DNA from: an uncultured Verrucomicrobiota bacterium
GTDB taxonomy: Bacteria > Verrucomicrobiota > Verrucomicrobiia > Opitutales > Opitutaceae
Direction of reading: 5' to 3'
Length of the DNA: 64,000 nt
NCBI GenBank assembly: GCA_913058185.1
Contig: CAJXQX010000004.1
Location: forward strand, 1-64,000
This document shows positions 9,107-18,572 of the stretch, piece after piece; the first letter of the stretch is position 1, and each line of letters opens with the position of its first letter. Under the pieces are notes generated by a model. The model saw only the letters and a list, made by a program, of their open reading frames with translations, searched no databases and had not been told where the DNA came from. Position numbers and translations under genes: made by a program.

Positions 9107-10621
9107 ATGCGATTCGTAAACACCGACCTCGTCCTCCTCGCCGCCCTCACCACCTTGGGCTCGCTCCAGGCCGAAGTCTCCCTCGCTCCCATCTTCACCG
9201 ACCACGCGGTGTTACAACGCAACCAACCCATTCCTGTCTGGGGTTGGTCTGATCCCGGAGAAAAAATCACCGTAAAATTTTCCGGTAAAACCACGAAAAC
9301 TGTCGGCGACGAAAATGGTCAATGGCGGGTCGAACTTCCCGCGCTTCCCGCGAAGTCTAAAGGCCAAAATCTCACTGCGATCGGCACCAACGAAATCAGA
9401 CTACACGACATCCTGATCGGCGACGTTTGGCTCTGCGGCGGCCAGTCCAACATGGAGATGGTCGTGCGTAACTCACGGGATGCCGCCGCCGAAATCGCCG
9501 CCGCTGATTTCGCTCAAATCCGGCACATCAAGGTTGCCAAGAATATCGCCGCAGATCCCATCACTGAGATGTCTGGAGAGTGGACCGTTTGTTCGCCCGA
9601 AACCGTCGGGGATTACACCGCCGCCGGTTACTTTTTTGCCCGGCGCCTTCATCAAGATCTCAACGTTCCCATCGGCCTACTGAACAGCAACTGGGGCGGC
9701 ACGCCGGTCGAATCATGGTTACCTCCGAGCGTGATGAGCGACCCCGACCTCGCGGTGACCGTCGCCTCTCACCAAGTCGTCATCAACGACGGTATCCTCG
9801 CGCAAAACATCACTTACCGCGACAACCTCGCCGCGTGGAATGCGTCAAAGGCAATGGCCGCCGAAAACGGTGAAGCATTTTCCGAGATAGCACCTAATAT
9901 GCCGTGGCAACCCGGCGCATTTAAAACCGCCTCGCTTCTCTACAATGCCATGATCGAACCGGTCATCCCCTACGCGCTGACCGGCTTCATTTGGTATCAA
10001 GGTGAAGGCAACGCCAACCAGCCCGAAACCTACCGAGACATGTTCGTCGCGCTGATTGAATCATGGCGCGAAAAATTCGATGCCCCCGCCGCGCCCTTTT
10101 ATTGGGCCCAGCTCGCTTCGTGGGATTCGGGCGGCGGTGAAAACCTCGACTGGCCGCTCCTGCGAGAAGCCCAACACCATACGTTAGCGCTGCCCCACAC
10201 CGGACAAGCCATCCTCACGGATATCGGGGAGGCGTTCGATATCCACCCCAAGAACAAACAGGACGTCGGCGATAGACTCGCCCGCATTGCCCTCGCCGAA
10301 CACTACGGCCAAGACGTCAAGTTCCGGGGACCCGTTCACCGTTCGATCACGTTCGAGGGTAACCAAATTTCAGTGGCATTCGATCACGCCGAGGGGCTGA
10401 CCACCAGCGACGGCGAATCACCCCGCGAATTCGAGATCGCCGGCGTCGACGGCGTATTCCATTCCGCCAACGCCACCCTCTCCGGCGCCACCATCACTCT
10501 CACATCCGAGTCGGTTCCCGTCCCTCGCGATGTGCGACACGCTTGGCACCGCTGGATCGAACCCAACTTGCAGAACGCCGCCGGTCTCCCCGCCGAACCC
10601 TTCCGCACCGATGGAGAGTAG
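9107..10621 (+). CDS. Secreted sialate O-acetylesterase (SGNH/SASA family)
   Basis: The family removes O-acetyl groups from sialic acids or, in environmental bacteria, from acetylated plant and algal glycans. A signal peptide (about residues 1-22) is followed by a beta-sandwich start (HAVLQRNQPIPVWGW) and the SGNH fold. The catalytic Ser114 lies in GGQSNM, the oxyanion-hole region in GFIWYQGEGNA, and the Asp/His pair in DIHP (Asp378, His380). The length of 504 is typical. The start ATG at 9107 is followed by an N-terminus with clear export features. It follows the cytochrome protein by 67 bp and is probably co-transcribed with it. An esterase fits a polysaccharide-processing theme shared with the sulfatases further along, but the real substrate is unknown. 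Confidence 0.9.
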   Translation: MRFVNTDLVLLAALTTLGSLQAEVSLAPIFTDHAVLQRNQPIPVWGWSDPGEKITVKFSGKTTKTVGDENGQWRVELPALPAKSKGQNLTAIGTNEIRLHDILIGDVWLCGGQSNMEMVVRNSRDAAAEIAAADFAQIRHIKVAKNIAADPITEMSGEWTVCSPETVGDYTAAGYFFARRLHQDLNVPIGLLNSNWGGTPVESWLPPSVMSDPDLAVTVASHQVVINDGILAQNITYRDNLAAWNASKAMAAENGEAFSEIAPNMPWQPGAFKTASLLYNAMIEPVIPYALTGFIWYQGEGNANQPETYRDMFVALIESWREKFDAPAAPFYWAQLASWDSGGGENLDWPLLREAQHHTLALPHTGQAILTDIGEAFDIHPKNKQDVGDRLARIALAEHYGQDVKFRGPVHRSITFEGNQISVAFDHAEGLTTSDGESPREFEIAGVDGVFHSANATLSGATITLTSESVPVPRDVRHAWHRWIEPNLQNAAGLPAEPFRTDGE

Positions 10622-10678
10622 TTAATGGTGCCTGGCCGAGACCCTACCGCCCTATTTCTGCGCCGGCGGCTCGCTGAA

Positions 10679-10697
10679 AGTAACCATTATGGTTACT
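10679..10697. repeat. GTAACC palindrome, copy 1
   Basis: A perfect inverted repeat, AGTAACCA-TTA-TGGTTACT, sits between the esterase stop and the convergent TIR/TPR gene stop. Related palindromes occur at 13415-13447 and 28953-28977, all between genes. It may act as a terminator or an interspersed palindromic element. Confidence 0.6.
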
Positions 10698-10744
10698 AAC
10701 GTCTAAATAGTCTGCCAAGAGTTGGGCGCCCGCGGCGGAGTGAA

Positions 10745-13204
10745 CTACTCGTTGGTCGGTTTGGCGTATTCCGCGTATTCCGGCAAGCGCTTCGCCAGAT
10801 AAGGTAGCCACTGCCCTTCCTTGATGTAGTACTCCCGCATACGAGGATGGTTCACGAATGAGGGAAAGGATCGGCACCACACGGCCATAGCATCGGTCGC
10901 CAGCCACTGGGATTCGGTCGGATCTTGTTCGAACGCCAGGTCCACCGCGCGATCCAGAGCAACCAGACTGAGGCCCCTGATCTTGTCTAAAACGATCGAA
11001 GTAAGCCGATCTTCTGGCATCGCCTCCAAATGCTCGATGTGTTTCATCATTTCGGCTTCATTGCCCAGAATGTAATGAACGGTCGTCATATCGCTGCTGA
11101 CCCAACCTTCATGGTCATACAGCCTCTGAATCCGCTCCGACTGGAGCTCCGCCAAGGCCCGCCGGGCGTAATACTGCGCTTTGGGGAGATCCCCCTTTAG
11201 TCGCCAATGCCCCGCAGCCGTTAACTGAGTCCAAATCCAAGAGCCCGAGGCGTCGACGGCGGAGCCTTCAGCGACCGCACTCCAATCGTCTGCAATGGCC
11301 ACCACCCGATCCCAATCGTCTTCCCAGCAACGCAAATGCCTTTCCGCCCAAAGCTTCATATGCGGATTCTGATTGGCCCAATTTTCAGAATTGTCGAAGA
11401 GGCGTTGAAAATCAGTGACCACCGCGAGGCGGAATGCGGTCCGTAGCGCATTCACCCGACGATTGATGGGCAAATTCGTCAGCTCAGAGCCTTCGGCGAG
11501 TTCCGGCACGATCTGGGTGAGGCGCTGCGCCAACCGTTCCACGTTGGGTTCATCGAGCAACTGTCGGTAACATTCCAAGACCGCCCTCACGATGCGGGCG
11601 TTAAAGGGATCATGTTTCAGGGCTTCCTCGAGCGCCACCATCGACCCGGCATCATCGATCGGTTCGAGATGCCGATACCACCATCCTAGGTGATACCAGG
11701 CCATGGCATGGTCGGGATTCGCGCTCAGAATTTCGTCAAGCAACGCCTTCTGTTCCGCCATGACCAACTCGGACTGGGGCCAGATATGATTCATTGCGCG
11801 GGCCAGTTTGGTTTCCAGATTGTCGGGGTCGAGTGCCTCGGCCTTGGCCCTGGCACGGGCTGATTTCTCCCACAACACCTTTCGTCGTTCTTCCGGCGAA
11901 CTTCCGTCAGCCGCCAACCAATCCCGGATCAACACCCGGTGGGCCATGTAGTCATACCGTCGCTTCAGGACCGCCCAGGCTTCGACAAATTCAGGATCAA
12001 TTTGCACCGCTTCTTCCAGCAATTCGATTTGGCGGCGCAGGTTGTCTTCGGTGGTGTCCTCCGTCTTCTCAATACTGGCGGCTTTGAGAAAAAGGTCGTA
12101 GGCCCGCACACTCTTGGTCGACATGTCGGACAACTGGCCCACCGTTTCCGGCTGAATCTCGAGGTGAAGCGAGTCACTGATCTGTTTGGCCAGCTCACTC
12201 TGGGTGGCGAATACGTCGATGAGTTCCCGCTCAAAATTACTGGCCCAAAGATGGCAATCGTTTCGCGCATCGATCAACTGCACCGTGACCCGCACGTGGT
12301 TGCCGATTCGCCTCACCGACCCCTCAACCACATACCGCACCTGCAAACGTTCGCCAATTTGACGCAAGGTCAGCGCCTCCGCGGCGATGCGCAGGGCGGT
12401 GGTGCGTGACACCACCTCCATGCCGTCAATATGCGTCAGGTTGGTGAGCACATCCTCATGCACCCCGCCGGCGAAATATTCGTTCTCAGTATTGGAACTC
12501 ATGTTCACAAACGGCATCACCGCGATGGAAAGGCTGTTCGACTCCGGGACCGCAGCGACGATCGATTCAGTGGAAACTGGCGTGGCGGCCGGAGCAGGCG
12601 CGGTGACGCCTGCGTCTCGAGATTGGCCGAGCCAATAGGCCCCTCCCCCCACGAGAATGATCGCCACCAATCCCAACGCCCATGATGGAATCTTCGCTTT
12701 GGCGGTGCTGGCTTGCGAACGCGAGATCGAAGGCCCCCGAGTCGCTGCAGAGGCCGCTTCACCGGGCTCATCATTGAGCAAGCGTTGCACCGTATCGACG
12801 AATTCGGGGCCCGGCAGACCATGCGGTAAGTTCACCCACTGGACGTCGCGGAATGCCCCCGGCACCAATGCCGCCCCCTCGTGGGTATCATCGATCACGA
12901 TGGGCAGCAGGAACGGGATACCTTCCGCCATGTCGTGCGTGCGATCCACCGCCAGTCTCCACTCGCGACGGAAATAGCCCTCCACCCGGGCGTCCGTCTG
13001 CTGCGAAATGACCGGCAGGAACAGCGCGCATTCGCGAATCTGCTGCCGGATCTTGGCATCCTAGGAATCGCCCCCCCCCCGCAATTCGTGTTCATCGAAC
13101 CAAACCTCACAGCCAACCCCCCGCAAGGCATCCGCCAAGCGTCGAGCCACCACCACATCTTCATGCGCATAACTCAGGAAAATAGCTTTGCCGGAATCAC
13201 TCAT
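10745..13204 (-). pseudogene. TIR domain - transmembrane - FlgO/TolB-like - TPR protein with an in-frame TAG
   Basis: Read from the ATG at 13204, the frame encodes 819 codons with one interruption, a TAG as codon 48 (13063-13061). Codons 1-130 form a TIR domain (KAIFLSYAHEDVVVARRLADALR, VWFDEHELR, KIRQQIRECALF). The stop falls in GDS-stop-DAKIR, where relatives have GDSWDAKIR, so TGG appears to have become TAG. A transmembrane helix follows (WALGLVAIILVGGGAYWLG), then a FlgO-like domain (IAVMPFVNMSSN, YVVEGSVRR) and TPR helices to the C-terminus. A run of about 10 G lies just before the stop. A GTG at 12985 could restart the second part (746 residues) without the TIR core. Such proteins are common in Opitutaceae-like genomes and are thought to signal or sense; function is unproven. 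It is a pseudogene unless the TAG is a sequencing error. Confidence 0.7.
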
Positions 13205-13501
13205 CGAGAGGTCGCCAAACCCTTGGGGCAACCGAGTTCATTTAATACCAAGGGTCAGTGATGCCCTCGAACTTTAAAAATGTCACGTCCGGAACTGGTT
13301 ACACAATAAAGCCAGTGTCGCGACCAGATCCGATCTCACCAACTGAAGCGAAGCAATCCGATCAGCTCAAGTCAGCTCCGGCTCTATTCTGAAAACGCAG
13401 ATCATATTCCCCTCTGACCAAAGTAACCAAATAGGTTACTTTGGTCAGGAGATCGAACCACTAGCCGGGATCGGTTTTAGCCAACCAGATCCTTGAATCG
13501 C
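13205..13501. other. Intergenic region between dapL and the TIR/TPR gene
   Basis: No convincing gene was found here. It would contain the promoter of the minus-strand TIR/TPR gene and the terminator of dapL. The only clear structure is the long palindrome at 13415-13447. Confidence 0.5.
13415..13447. repeat. GTAACC palindrome, copy 2 (14-bp stem)
   Basis: A perfect 14-bp stem, TGACCAAAGTAACC, a 5-base loop AAATA, then GGTTACTTTGGTCA. It lies 54 bp downstream of the dapL stop and could terminate dapL transcription. The inner GTAACC/GGTTAC core is shared with the palindromes at 10679 and 28953. Confidence 0.65.
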
Positions 13502-14722
13502 TTACGCCAAGGCCGCGGCGATGCGTTCCATTGCGGTGACCACGTTCTCGCGGGAGTTGAAGGCGCTGATGCGCACATGACCTTCGCCGCAGGTGCCGAA
13601 TCCGGCGCCGGGAGTGCAGACCACACCGGCTTCATTGAGCAGACGATCGAAGAACGCCCAAGAGTCGGTCCCTGTATTGATCCAGATGTATGGGGCATTG
13701 TCACCGCCTACACAGCTTAGGCCGAGCTTGGTGATCGCTTCGCGGATGATCGCGGCGTTCGCCAGATACATGTCGGTCTTGGCCTTCACTTGCGCTTGGC
13801 CTTCCGCGGTGTAGATCGCCTCCGCGGCTTTTTGCACGGGGTAGGAAACCCCGTTGAACTTGGTCGCTTGGCGGCGATTCCACAGTCCGTGCACGGAGTG
13901 GGTGTTACCCGCATTGTCGAAAGCCTTCAGCTTCTTCGGCACGACGGTGTAAGCGCAGCGGGTGCCGGTGAACCCGGCGGTCTTGGAAAAACTGCGCATC
14001 TCGATGGCGACTTCGTCGGCGCCCGGAATCTCGTAGATGGACTTCGGAATCGACTCGTCGCGGATGAATGCCACGTAGGCCACATCGTAGAGGATAATGG
14101 CTTGGTTGGCTTTCGCGTAGGCCACCCAAGCAGCGAGCTGCTCGCGCGTGGCGACCGCTCCGGTAGGATTATTTGGGAAGCACAGGTAGATCAGATCGGT
14201 CGGCTCGGATGGAATCGCGGGCACGTAGTTGTTCTCCGGCGTGCATTCGAGGTAGGTGATCCCTTGGTAACGGTCATCAACATTCTCACCGGTGCGTCCG
14301 GCCATCACGTTGGTGTCGATGTAGACGGGATAAACGGGATCAGGAATGGCGAGCTTCAGGCCGTCTTCGGCAAAGATCTCCTGAATGTTCGCGCTGTCAC
14401 ATTTGGCCCCATCGGACACAAAAATCTCGTCGGCCGAAATGGGGCAGTCGCTGTAGTCGCCCTTCGCGATGGCTTCGCGGAGAAACGCGTAGCCCTGTTC
14501 GGGACCATAACCCTTAAACGTCTCCCGCTTCGACAGTTCGTCGGCGCCATCATGGAGTGCTTGCACACAAACTTCCGGCAGCGGCTCGGTGACGTCACCG
14601 ATGCCGAGTTTAATGACGGGCTTGTCCGGATTGGCGGCGGTGAAGTCGTTCACCCGCTTGGCGATATCCGCAAAAAGGTAGGATGCTTTGAGTTTTAGGT
14701 AGTTTTCGTTGATGCGAATCAT
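13502..14722 (-). CDS. dapL: LL-diaminopimelate aminotransferase
   Basis: DapL converts tetrahydrodipicolinate directly to LL-diaminopimelate with glutamate as amino donor. This is the one-step lysine/peptidoglycan route known from plants, Chlamydia, Verrucomicrobia and others. The protein is a 406-residue class I/II aminotransferase. Signature blocks: [12 protein letters not shown] (38-49), the long [15 protein letters not shown] segment (64-78), [14 protein letters not shown] (101-114), FPNNPTGAV (182-190), and [15 protein letters not shown] with the PLP Lys247. The length agrees with characterised DapL enzymes. It is divergent from panC with 129 bp between the starts. The start ATG at 14720-14722 gives the expected N-terminus [11 protein letters not shown]. 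Identification is secure. Confidence 0.95.
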   Translation of the reverse strand: MIRINENYLKLKASYLFADIAKRVNDFTAANPDKPVIKLGIGDVTEPLPEVCVQALHDGADELSKRETFKGYGPEQGYAFLREAIAKGDYSDCPISADEIFVSDGAKCDSANIQEIFAEDGLKLAIPDPVYPVYIDTNVMAGRTGENVDDRYQGITYLECTPENNYVPAIPSEPTDLIYLCFPNNPTGAVATREQLAAWVAYAKANQAIILYDVAYVAFIRDESIPKSIYEIPGADEVAIEMRSFSKTAGFTGTRCAYTVVPKKLKAFDNAGNTHSVHGLWNRRQATKFNGVSYPVQKAAEAIYTAEGQAQVKAKTDMYLANAAIIREAITKLGLSCVGGDNAPYIWINTGTDSWAFFDRLLNEAGVVCTPGAGFGTCGEGHVRISAFNSRENVVTAMERIAAALA

Positions 14723-14762
14723 GGGAAATTGAGTTAATCAGGGTCGGGTTGAGTGAAGGTTG

Positions 14763-14780
14763 TCGCCCGAAGAGTCGGGC
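14763..14780. promoter_or_regulatory. Small stem-loop in the dapL/panC divergent region
   Basis: GCCCGA-AGAG-TCGGGC forms a 6-bp stem followed by AAAA, between the divergent dapL and panC starts. It could be a leader structure or a chance hairpin; no riboswitch class was recognised. Confidence 0.3.
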
Positions 14781-14851
14781 AAAACCTTGAATAAGCGCGG
14801 CTGAAGTAATTTGATCAAGCCCACTTCGGACGCTACCTCCTACTTTTAATC

Positions 14852-15694
14852 ATGCAGACCCATGACACCGTTTCAGACATGCAAACCCTCGCCCGCGGCG
14901 CTCGTGCCGGTGGGCGGACGATCGCATTCGTCCCCACCATGGGCGCATTGCACGAAGGTCATCTGAATCTCATCCGCCTTGCCGCTACCAAAGGTGACGT
15001 CGTGGTTGTCTCGATTTTCGTGAATCCCATCCAATTCGGCCCCAACGAAGACTTCGATCACTACCCTCGAGATCTGGACGGCGATTTAGCCAAATGCCGG
15101 GAAGCCGGCGCCCACCACGCGTTTTTACCCGCACGCGCCACCCTATTCCCCGACGACTACTCCACCTACGTCACGGAGGAGGCTGTCGCAGAACCACTTG
15201 AAGCCGTTTCTCGGCCCACCTTCTTCCGCGGTGTGACTACGGTCGTAGCTAAACTCTTCAATATCGTGCAACCGCACGTCGCCATCTTTGGCCAAAAGGA
15301 CGCCCAACAACTCGCCGTGGTGCGCAAGATGGTGGCCGATCTCCATTTTCCGGTGGAAATCATCGCAGGTGAAACCACCCGTGACGCGGACGGACTAGCC
15401 CTTAGCTCCCGCAACGCCTACCTCACTCCTGGTCAGCGCGAAGCCGCCCTCGGGATCAACCGGGCCCTCGAACAAATCAAATCGATGGTAGCTCTAGGCG
15501 AACGCCGGGCAGAGCGACTCGTCGCCGAAACCACTCACCTGCTCTCGGATGATCGACGCCTCCGCGTGATCTACGTAGCCGTCGTCAATCCGGCGACCAT
15601 GCACAAACAAACCGATGTCGAACCGGGCAATTCGTTGCTCACCCTCGCGGTCTGGCTCGACCAGACCCGCCTGATCGACAACGCCCTTCTATAA
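14852..15694 (+). CDS. panC: Pantothenate synthetase
   Basis: PanC condenses pantoate and beta-alanine with ATP to form pantothenate, the coenzyme A precursor. The 280-residue protein has the HIGH-like nucleotide-binding motif MGALHEGH (His34 and His37), FVNPIQFGPNEDFDHYPRDL, the pantoate and ATP contacts GVTTVVAKLFNIV and FGQKDAQQ, and the KMSKS-equivalent LSSRNAYL. The start ATG at 14852 gives a normal N-terminus. The next gene, a GNAT acetyltransferase, begins 6 bp after the stop and is probably translated from the same message. panB and panD are not in the window. Identification is secure. Confidence 0.95.
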   Translation: MQTHDTVSDMQTLARGARAGGRTIAFVPTMGALHEGHLNLIRLAATKGDVVVVSIFVNPIQFGPNEDFDHYPRDLDGDLAKCREAGAHHAFLPARATLFPDDYSTYVTEEAVAEPLEAVSRPTFFRGVTTVVAKLFNIVQPHVAIFGQKDAQQLAVVRKMVADLHFPVEIIAGETTRDADGLALSSRNAYLTPGQREAALGINRALEQIKSMVALGERRAERLVAETTHLLSDDRRLRVIYVAVVNPATMHKQTDVEPGNSLLTLAVWLDQTRLIDNALL

Positions 15695-15699
15695 ATTCA

Positions 15700-16209
15700 A
15701 TGATGACACCCACCTTAAGATCCGCCACCGCGGAAGACATTTCAGCCGTTCAAGCGATCTACGCCCATCACGTGTTGCACGGCACCGGCACCTTCGAAAT
15801 CGACCCACCTTCGGTCGAGTCGATGCGAAGCCGCTGGCTCACCCTTTCGAGTCAAGGCTACCCCTACCTCGTCGTCGAAGTGGAAGGCGAAGTGATCGGG
15901 TTCGGCTACCTCGGTCCCTTCCGTGAACGTCCTGCCTATCGGCACACCGTAGAAGATTCGATTTACCTTCATCCCGACAAACGCGGAAAAGGCGTCGGCA
16001 ACAAACTCCTCACTGCTCTGATCGAGGCCGCAACAAAACTGGGATTCACTCAGATGATCGCCCTCATCGGCGACTCCGACAACCGCGCCTCTGTCGCGGT
16101 TCACGCGCGCTGCGGATTCGAAACCACCGGCACCATGCGCCAAGTCGGTCAAAAATTCGACCGCTGGCTCGACGTCGTCATCATGCAGCGAGCCTTGGGA
16201 AACAACTAG
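15700..16209 (+). CDS. GNAT N-acetyltransferase, phosphinothricin acetyltransferase-like
   Basis: A 169-residue GNAT-fold enzyme that transfers acetyl from acetyl-CoA to an amine. It matches the phosphinothricin/methionine-sulfone acetyltransferase subgroup: LRSATAEDISAVQAIYAHHVLHGTGTFE at the start, GYLGPFRERPAYRHTVEDSIYLHPDKRGKG (acetyl-CoA pyrophosphate loop), and MIALIGDSDNRASVAVHARCGFE near the end. Natural substrates of this subgroup are usually amino-acid analogues; the name does not prove herbicide resistance. Two ATG codons lie side by side at 15700 and 15703, and either could be the start. It lies 6 bp behind panC, so it is probably co-expressed, though no functional link is known. 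Confidence 0.88.
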   Translation: MMTPTLRSATAEDISAVQAIYAHHVLHGTGTFEIDPPSVESMRSRWLTLSSQGYPYLVVEVEGEVIGFGYLGPFRERPAYRHTVEDSIYLHPDKRGKGVGNKLLTALIEAATKLGFTQMIALIGDSDNRASVAVHARCGFETTGTMRQVGQKFDRWLDVVIMQRALGNN

Positions 16210-16290
16210 ACCCTCTTCGACTAATTTTTAGTCATCGTCCCCATCGCCTCTTGGAGAGAAAGCTGATCCATCCTTCTTCCCAGCTCAATA

Positions 16291-16315
16291 TCAGTGTTTA
16301 TCGGTGGTTAGAAAA
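16291..16315 (+). repeat. Dispersed repeat upstream of nadB
   Basis: TCAGTGTTTATC, then GGTGGTTAGAAAA, 27 bp before the nadB start. A near copy (TCAGTGTTCATC, then TGTGGTTAGAAAA) is at about 52490-52514 in the sulfatase block. Shared leader sequence at unlinked genes suggests a dispersed element. Confidence 0.5.
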
Positions 16316-16342
16316 ACCGACCGCTAAACCCGTAATTTTCCC

Positions 16343-17932
16343 ATGAACTCCTCCTACGACATTCTTGTTCTCGGTAGCGGCATCGCTGGTCTCAGTTTCG
16401 CACTGAAGGCCGCTCAAGCGGGGCAATCGGTCGCCATCCTCACTAAGAAGACCAAGGCCGATTCGAACACCAATTGGGCGCAGGGTGGTATCGCCGCTGT
16501 CACCGATCCGACCGACGACGTCGAGAAACACATCCGAGATACCCTTATAGCCGGCGATGGTCTTTGTCGCGAAAAGGCGGTCCGTGAAATCTTGCGCGAT
16601 GGACCTGCCCGCGTGCAGGAGCTCGTCGAACTAGGGCTTAAGTTTTCCCGCGAAGCCGATGGCACTTACGACCTCGGTCGCGAAGGTGGCCACAGCGAAC
16701 GCCGTATTCTTCACGTCAAGGACATGACGGGCAAAGCGATCGAAGATGCCCTCCTGCGTGCCCTCGGGCGCGAACCCCGTATCGCCCTCTTCGAACATCT
16801 GTTCGGCATTGATCTCATCACGTCGGGTCGCGGTAAACAGAAGCGACTTCGCGGTCTCTATGCTCTCGATGTTCATGACAGCCGAGTCATGACGTTCCGT
16901 GCGCCAGTCATCATGCTTTCTACCGGTGGAGCGGGTCGCGTCTATCAATACTCGACCAACCCTGAGATCGCGACCGGCGATGGCATCGCCATGGCTTACC
17001 GTGCCGGGGTCGAAGTGCGTAACTTGGAGTTCATCCAATTTCACCCCACCACTCTTTTTACGGCCGATCAAAAACGTTTCCTCATCAGTGAGGCCGTGCG
17101 TGGTGAAGGCGCGGTGCTGCGCAATCTCGAGGGCGAAGCTTTCATGGGTCGCTATCACCAACAGGCCGACCTCGCGCCGCGTGATATCGTCGCCCGAGCG
17201 ATCGACACCGAAATGAAATCGAGCGGCTCTCCTCACGTGTGGTTGGATATCACGCACCGCAACGCAACCTACCTTCGAAAGCGTTTCCCCAAAATTTACC
17301 GAACCTGCAAACAAGCGGGATTCGATCTCGCCAAAGATTACCTGCCCGTCGTACCCGCCGCCCACTACACTTGCGGAGGCGTCGCCACCAACCTTGCGGG
17401 CGAGACCGCGTTGCCCGGTCTCTACGCTTGCGGCGAAGTAGCGTGCACCGGCTTGCACGGCGCCAATCGGCTGGCCAGTAATTCGCTATTGGAAGCCGTG
17501 GTGATTGCCCATCGAGCCGCCCACTCGGTTAGCCAATACCTCGCAAAATCCAAAACCTCCCGAGCTACGCCCATCCCGGAATGGCGTGATCTCGGCGGCA
17601 CCGATGACGATGAGCGCGTGGTCGTCAGCCACAACTGGGACGAGCTGCGCCGCACAATGTGGGACTATGTCGGGATCATGCGCACCACCAAGCGACTCGA
17701 ACGCGCTCGAACCCGCATCGCCACTCTCGAACGAGAGATCCAAGACTACTATTGGAATTTCAGCGTAGACCCGCAACTCTTGGAGCTGCGTAACCTCGTG
17801 ACGGTCGCCCATCTCATCGTTGAGAGCGCGCTCTCGCGAAAAGAGTCACGCGGTCTCCACGCGATCACCGACTACCCGAAGACCATAAAACGCGCGACCG
17901 ATTCTAAGGTGCAACTTTCGCCGAGATCCTAG
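16343..17932 (+). CDS. nadB: L-aspartate oxidase
   Basis: NadB oxidises L-aspartate to iminoaspartate using FAD, the first step of de novo NAD synthesis. The 529-residue protein belongs to the succinate dehydrogenase/fumarate reductase flavoprotein family. The FAD motif GSGIAGLS begins at residue 11, TNWAQGGIAAV follows at about 49-59, then GGHSERRILHVKDMTGKAIE, the active-site region FIQFHPTTLF, LAPRDIVARAID, HYTCGGVATN and the C-terminal FAD contact GLHGANRLASNSLLE. A helical C-terminal domain (about residues 430-520) ends with SRGLHAITDYP, typical for NadB. nadA and nadC are not in the window. It starts 133 bp after the GNAT gene, separated by a dispersed repeat. Identification is secure. 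Confidence 0.95.
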   Translation: MNSSYDILVLGSGIAGLSFALKAAQAGQSVAILTKKTKADSNTNWAQGGIAAVTDPTDDVEKHIRDTLIAGDGLCREKAVREILRDGPARVQELVELGLKFSREADGTYDLGREGGHSERRILHVKDMTGKAIEDALLRALGREPRIALFEHLFGIDLITSGRGKQKRLRGLYALDVHDSRVMTFRAPVIMLSTGGAGRVYQYSTNPEIATGDGIAMAYRAGVEVRNLEFIQFHPTTLFTADQKRFLISEAVRGEGAVLRNLEGEAFMGRYHQQADLAPRDIVARAIDTEMKSSGSPHVWLDITHRNATYLRKRFPKIYRTCKQAGFDLAKDYLPVVPAAHYTCGGVATNLAGETALPGLYACGEVACTGLHGANRLASNSLLEAVVIAHRAAHSVSQYLAKSKTSRATPIPEWRDLGGTDDDERVVVSHNWDELRRTMWDYVGIMRTTKRLERARTRIATLEREIQDYYWNFSVDPQLLELRNLVTVAHLIVESALSRKESRGLHAITDYPKTIKRATDSKVQLSPRS

Positions 17933-17950
17933 CCTCATAGTTTTACTTCC

Positions 17951-18565
17951 ATGATGACTCCGTCACTAACCGGTATCGATATCGGTTCTCCTCTTCCATC
18001 CGGCTCCACCACGATCTCCAGCTCGCGCGTAGACATCACCGCCGGGGGCGCAGACATATGGGAAACGCGTGACGAATTCCACTTCGCCAACACCGAGGTC
18101 ACGGGAGACTTCGAAGTTAGCGTCCGGGTGGAATCCCTCGCCATGGCCGACGCCTACACCAAAGCGGGCCTGATGCTACGGACGTCGCTCGCGGCCGGCT
18201 CACCTCATGCCATGCTCTTGGTCTTCGGCGACAATCAAGCCCGCAACCATAACAACGGCGGTTTGGAGTTCCAGTCCCGGCTCACCCTCGACCAATCCTG
18301 CTCCGGAATCTACCCACCACAGCCACTCCCGACCGAGCCTGACTTTCCCGTTAACTATCCCAACGTGTGGCTCAAACTCGTGCGCCGCGGAGACAAAATC
18401 ACCGGCCTCTCGAGCTCCGACGGGCAAGAGTGGAAAACCTTCAGCGTGCTCGAGCATGCATTCCCTGAAAAAGGGTTCATCGGTCTCGCGGTCACATCCC
18501 ACAATCCCGACCAAACGGTGGACGCCGTCTTCAGCCAGCTCATCGTCAGCAGTCCTAAAGATTAA
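17951..18565 (+). CDS. DUF1349-like (concanavalin-like beta-sandwich) protein
   Basis: A 204-residue protein with no signal peptide. The pattern WETRDEFHFANTEVTGDFEVSVRVESL, AYTKAGLMLR, SPHAMLLVFGDN, WLKLVRRGDKITGLSSSDGQEWKTF and GFIGLAVTSHNPDQTVDAVFSQLIV matches the DUF1349 or laminin-G/concanavalin-like fold. This fold often occurs as an accessory domain on secreted carbohydrate-active proteins. Here it stands alone and appears cytoplasmic, which is unusual for a binding module. It begins 18 bp after nadB, and a transporter gene follows 7 bp after its stop, so it is in a tight cluster. No catalytic residues are evident, and the function is unknown. Confidence 0.7.
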   Translation: MMTPSLTGIDIGSPLPSGSTTISSSRVDITAGGADIWETRDEFHFANTEVTGDFEVSVRVESLAMADAYTKAGLMLRTSLAAGSPHAMLLVFGDNQARNHNNGGLEFQSRLTLDQSCSGIYPPQPLPTEPDFPVNYPNVWLKLVRRGDKITGLSSSDGQEWKTFSVLEHAFPEKGFIGLAVTSHNPDQTVDAVFSQLIVSSPKD

Positions 18566-18572
18566 CGGGTAG

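Noticed and set aside
13061-13080. Frameshift in the TIR domain at the long G run
   Set aside because: With ten G the frame from the ATG at 13204 runs straight into the FlgO/TPR part; only the TAG interrupts it.
13790-14698. 302-codon plus-strand open frame opposite dapL
   Set aside because: Shadow of dapL; no family features.
15700-16209. Herbicide (phosphinothricin) resistance gene
   Set aside because: The subgroup is broad and its natural substrates differ; similarity alone does not show resistance.
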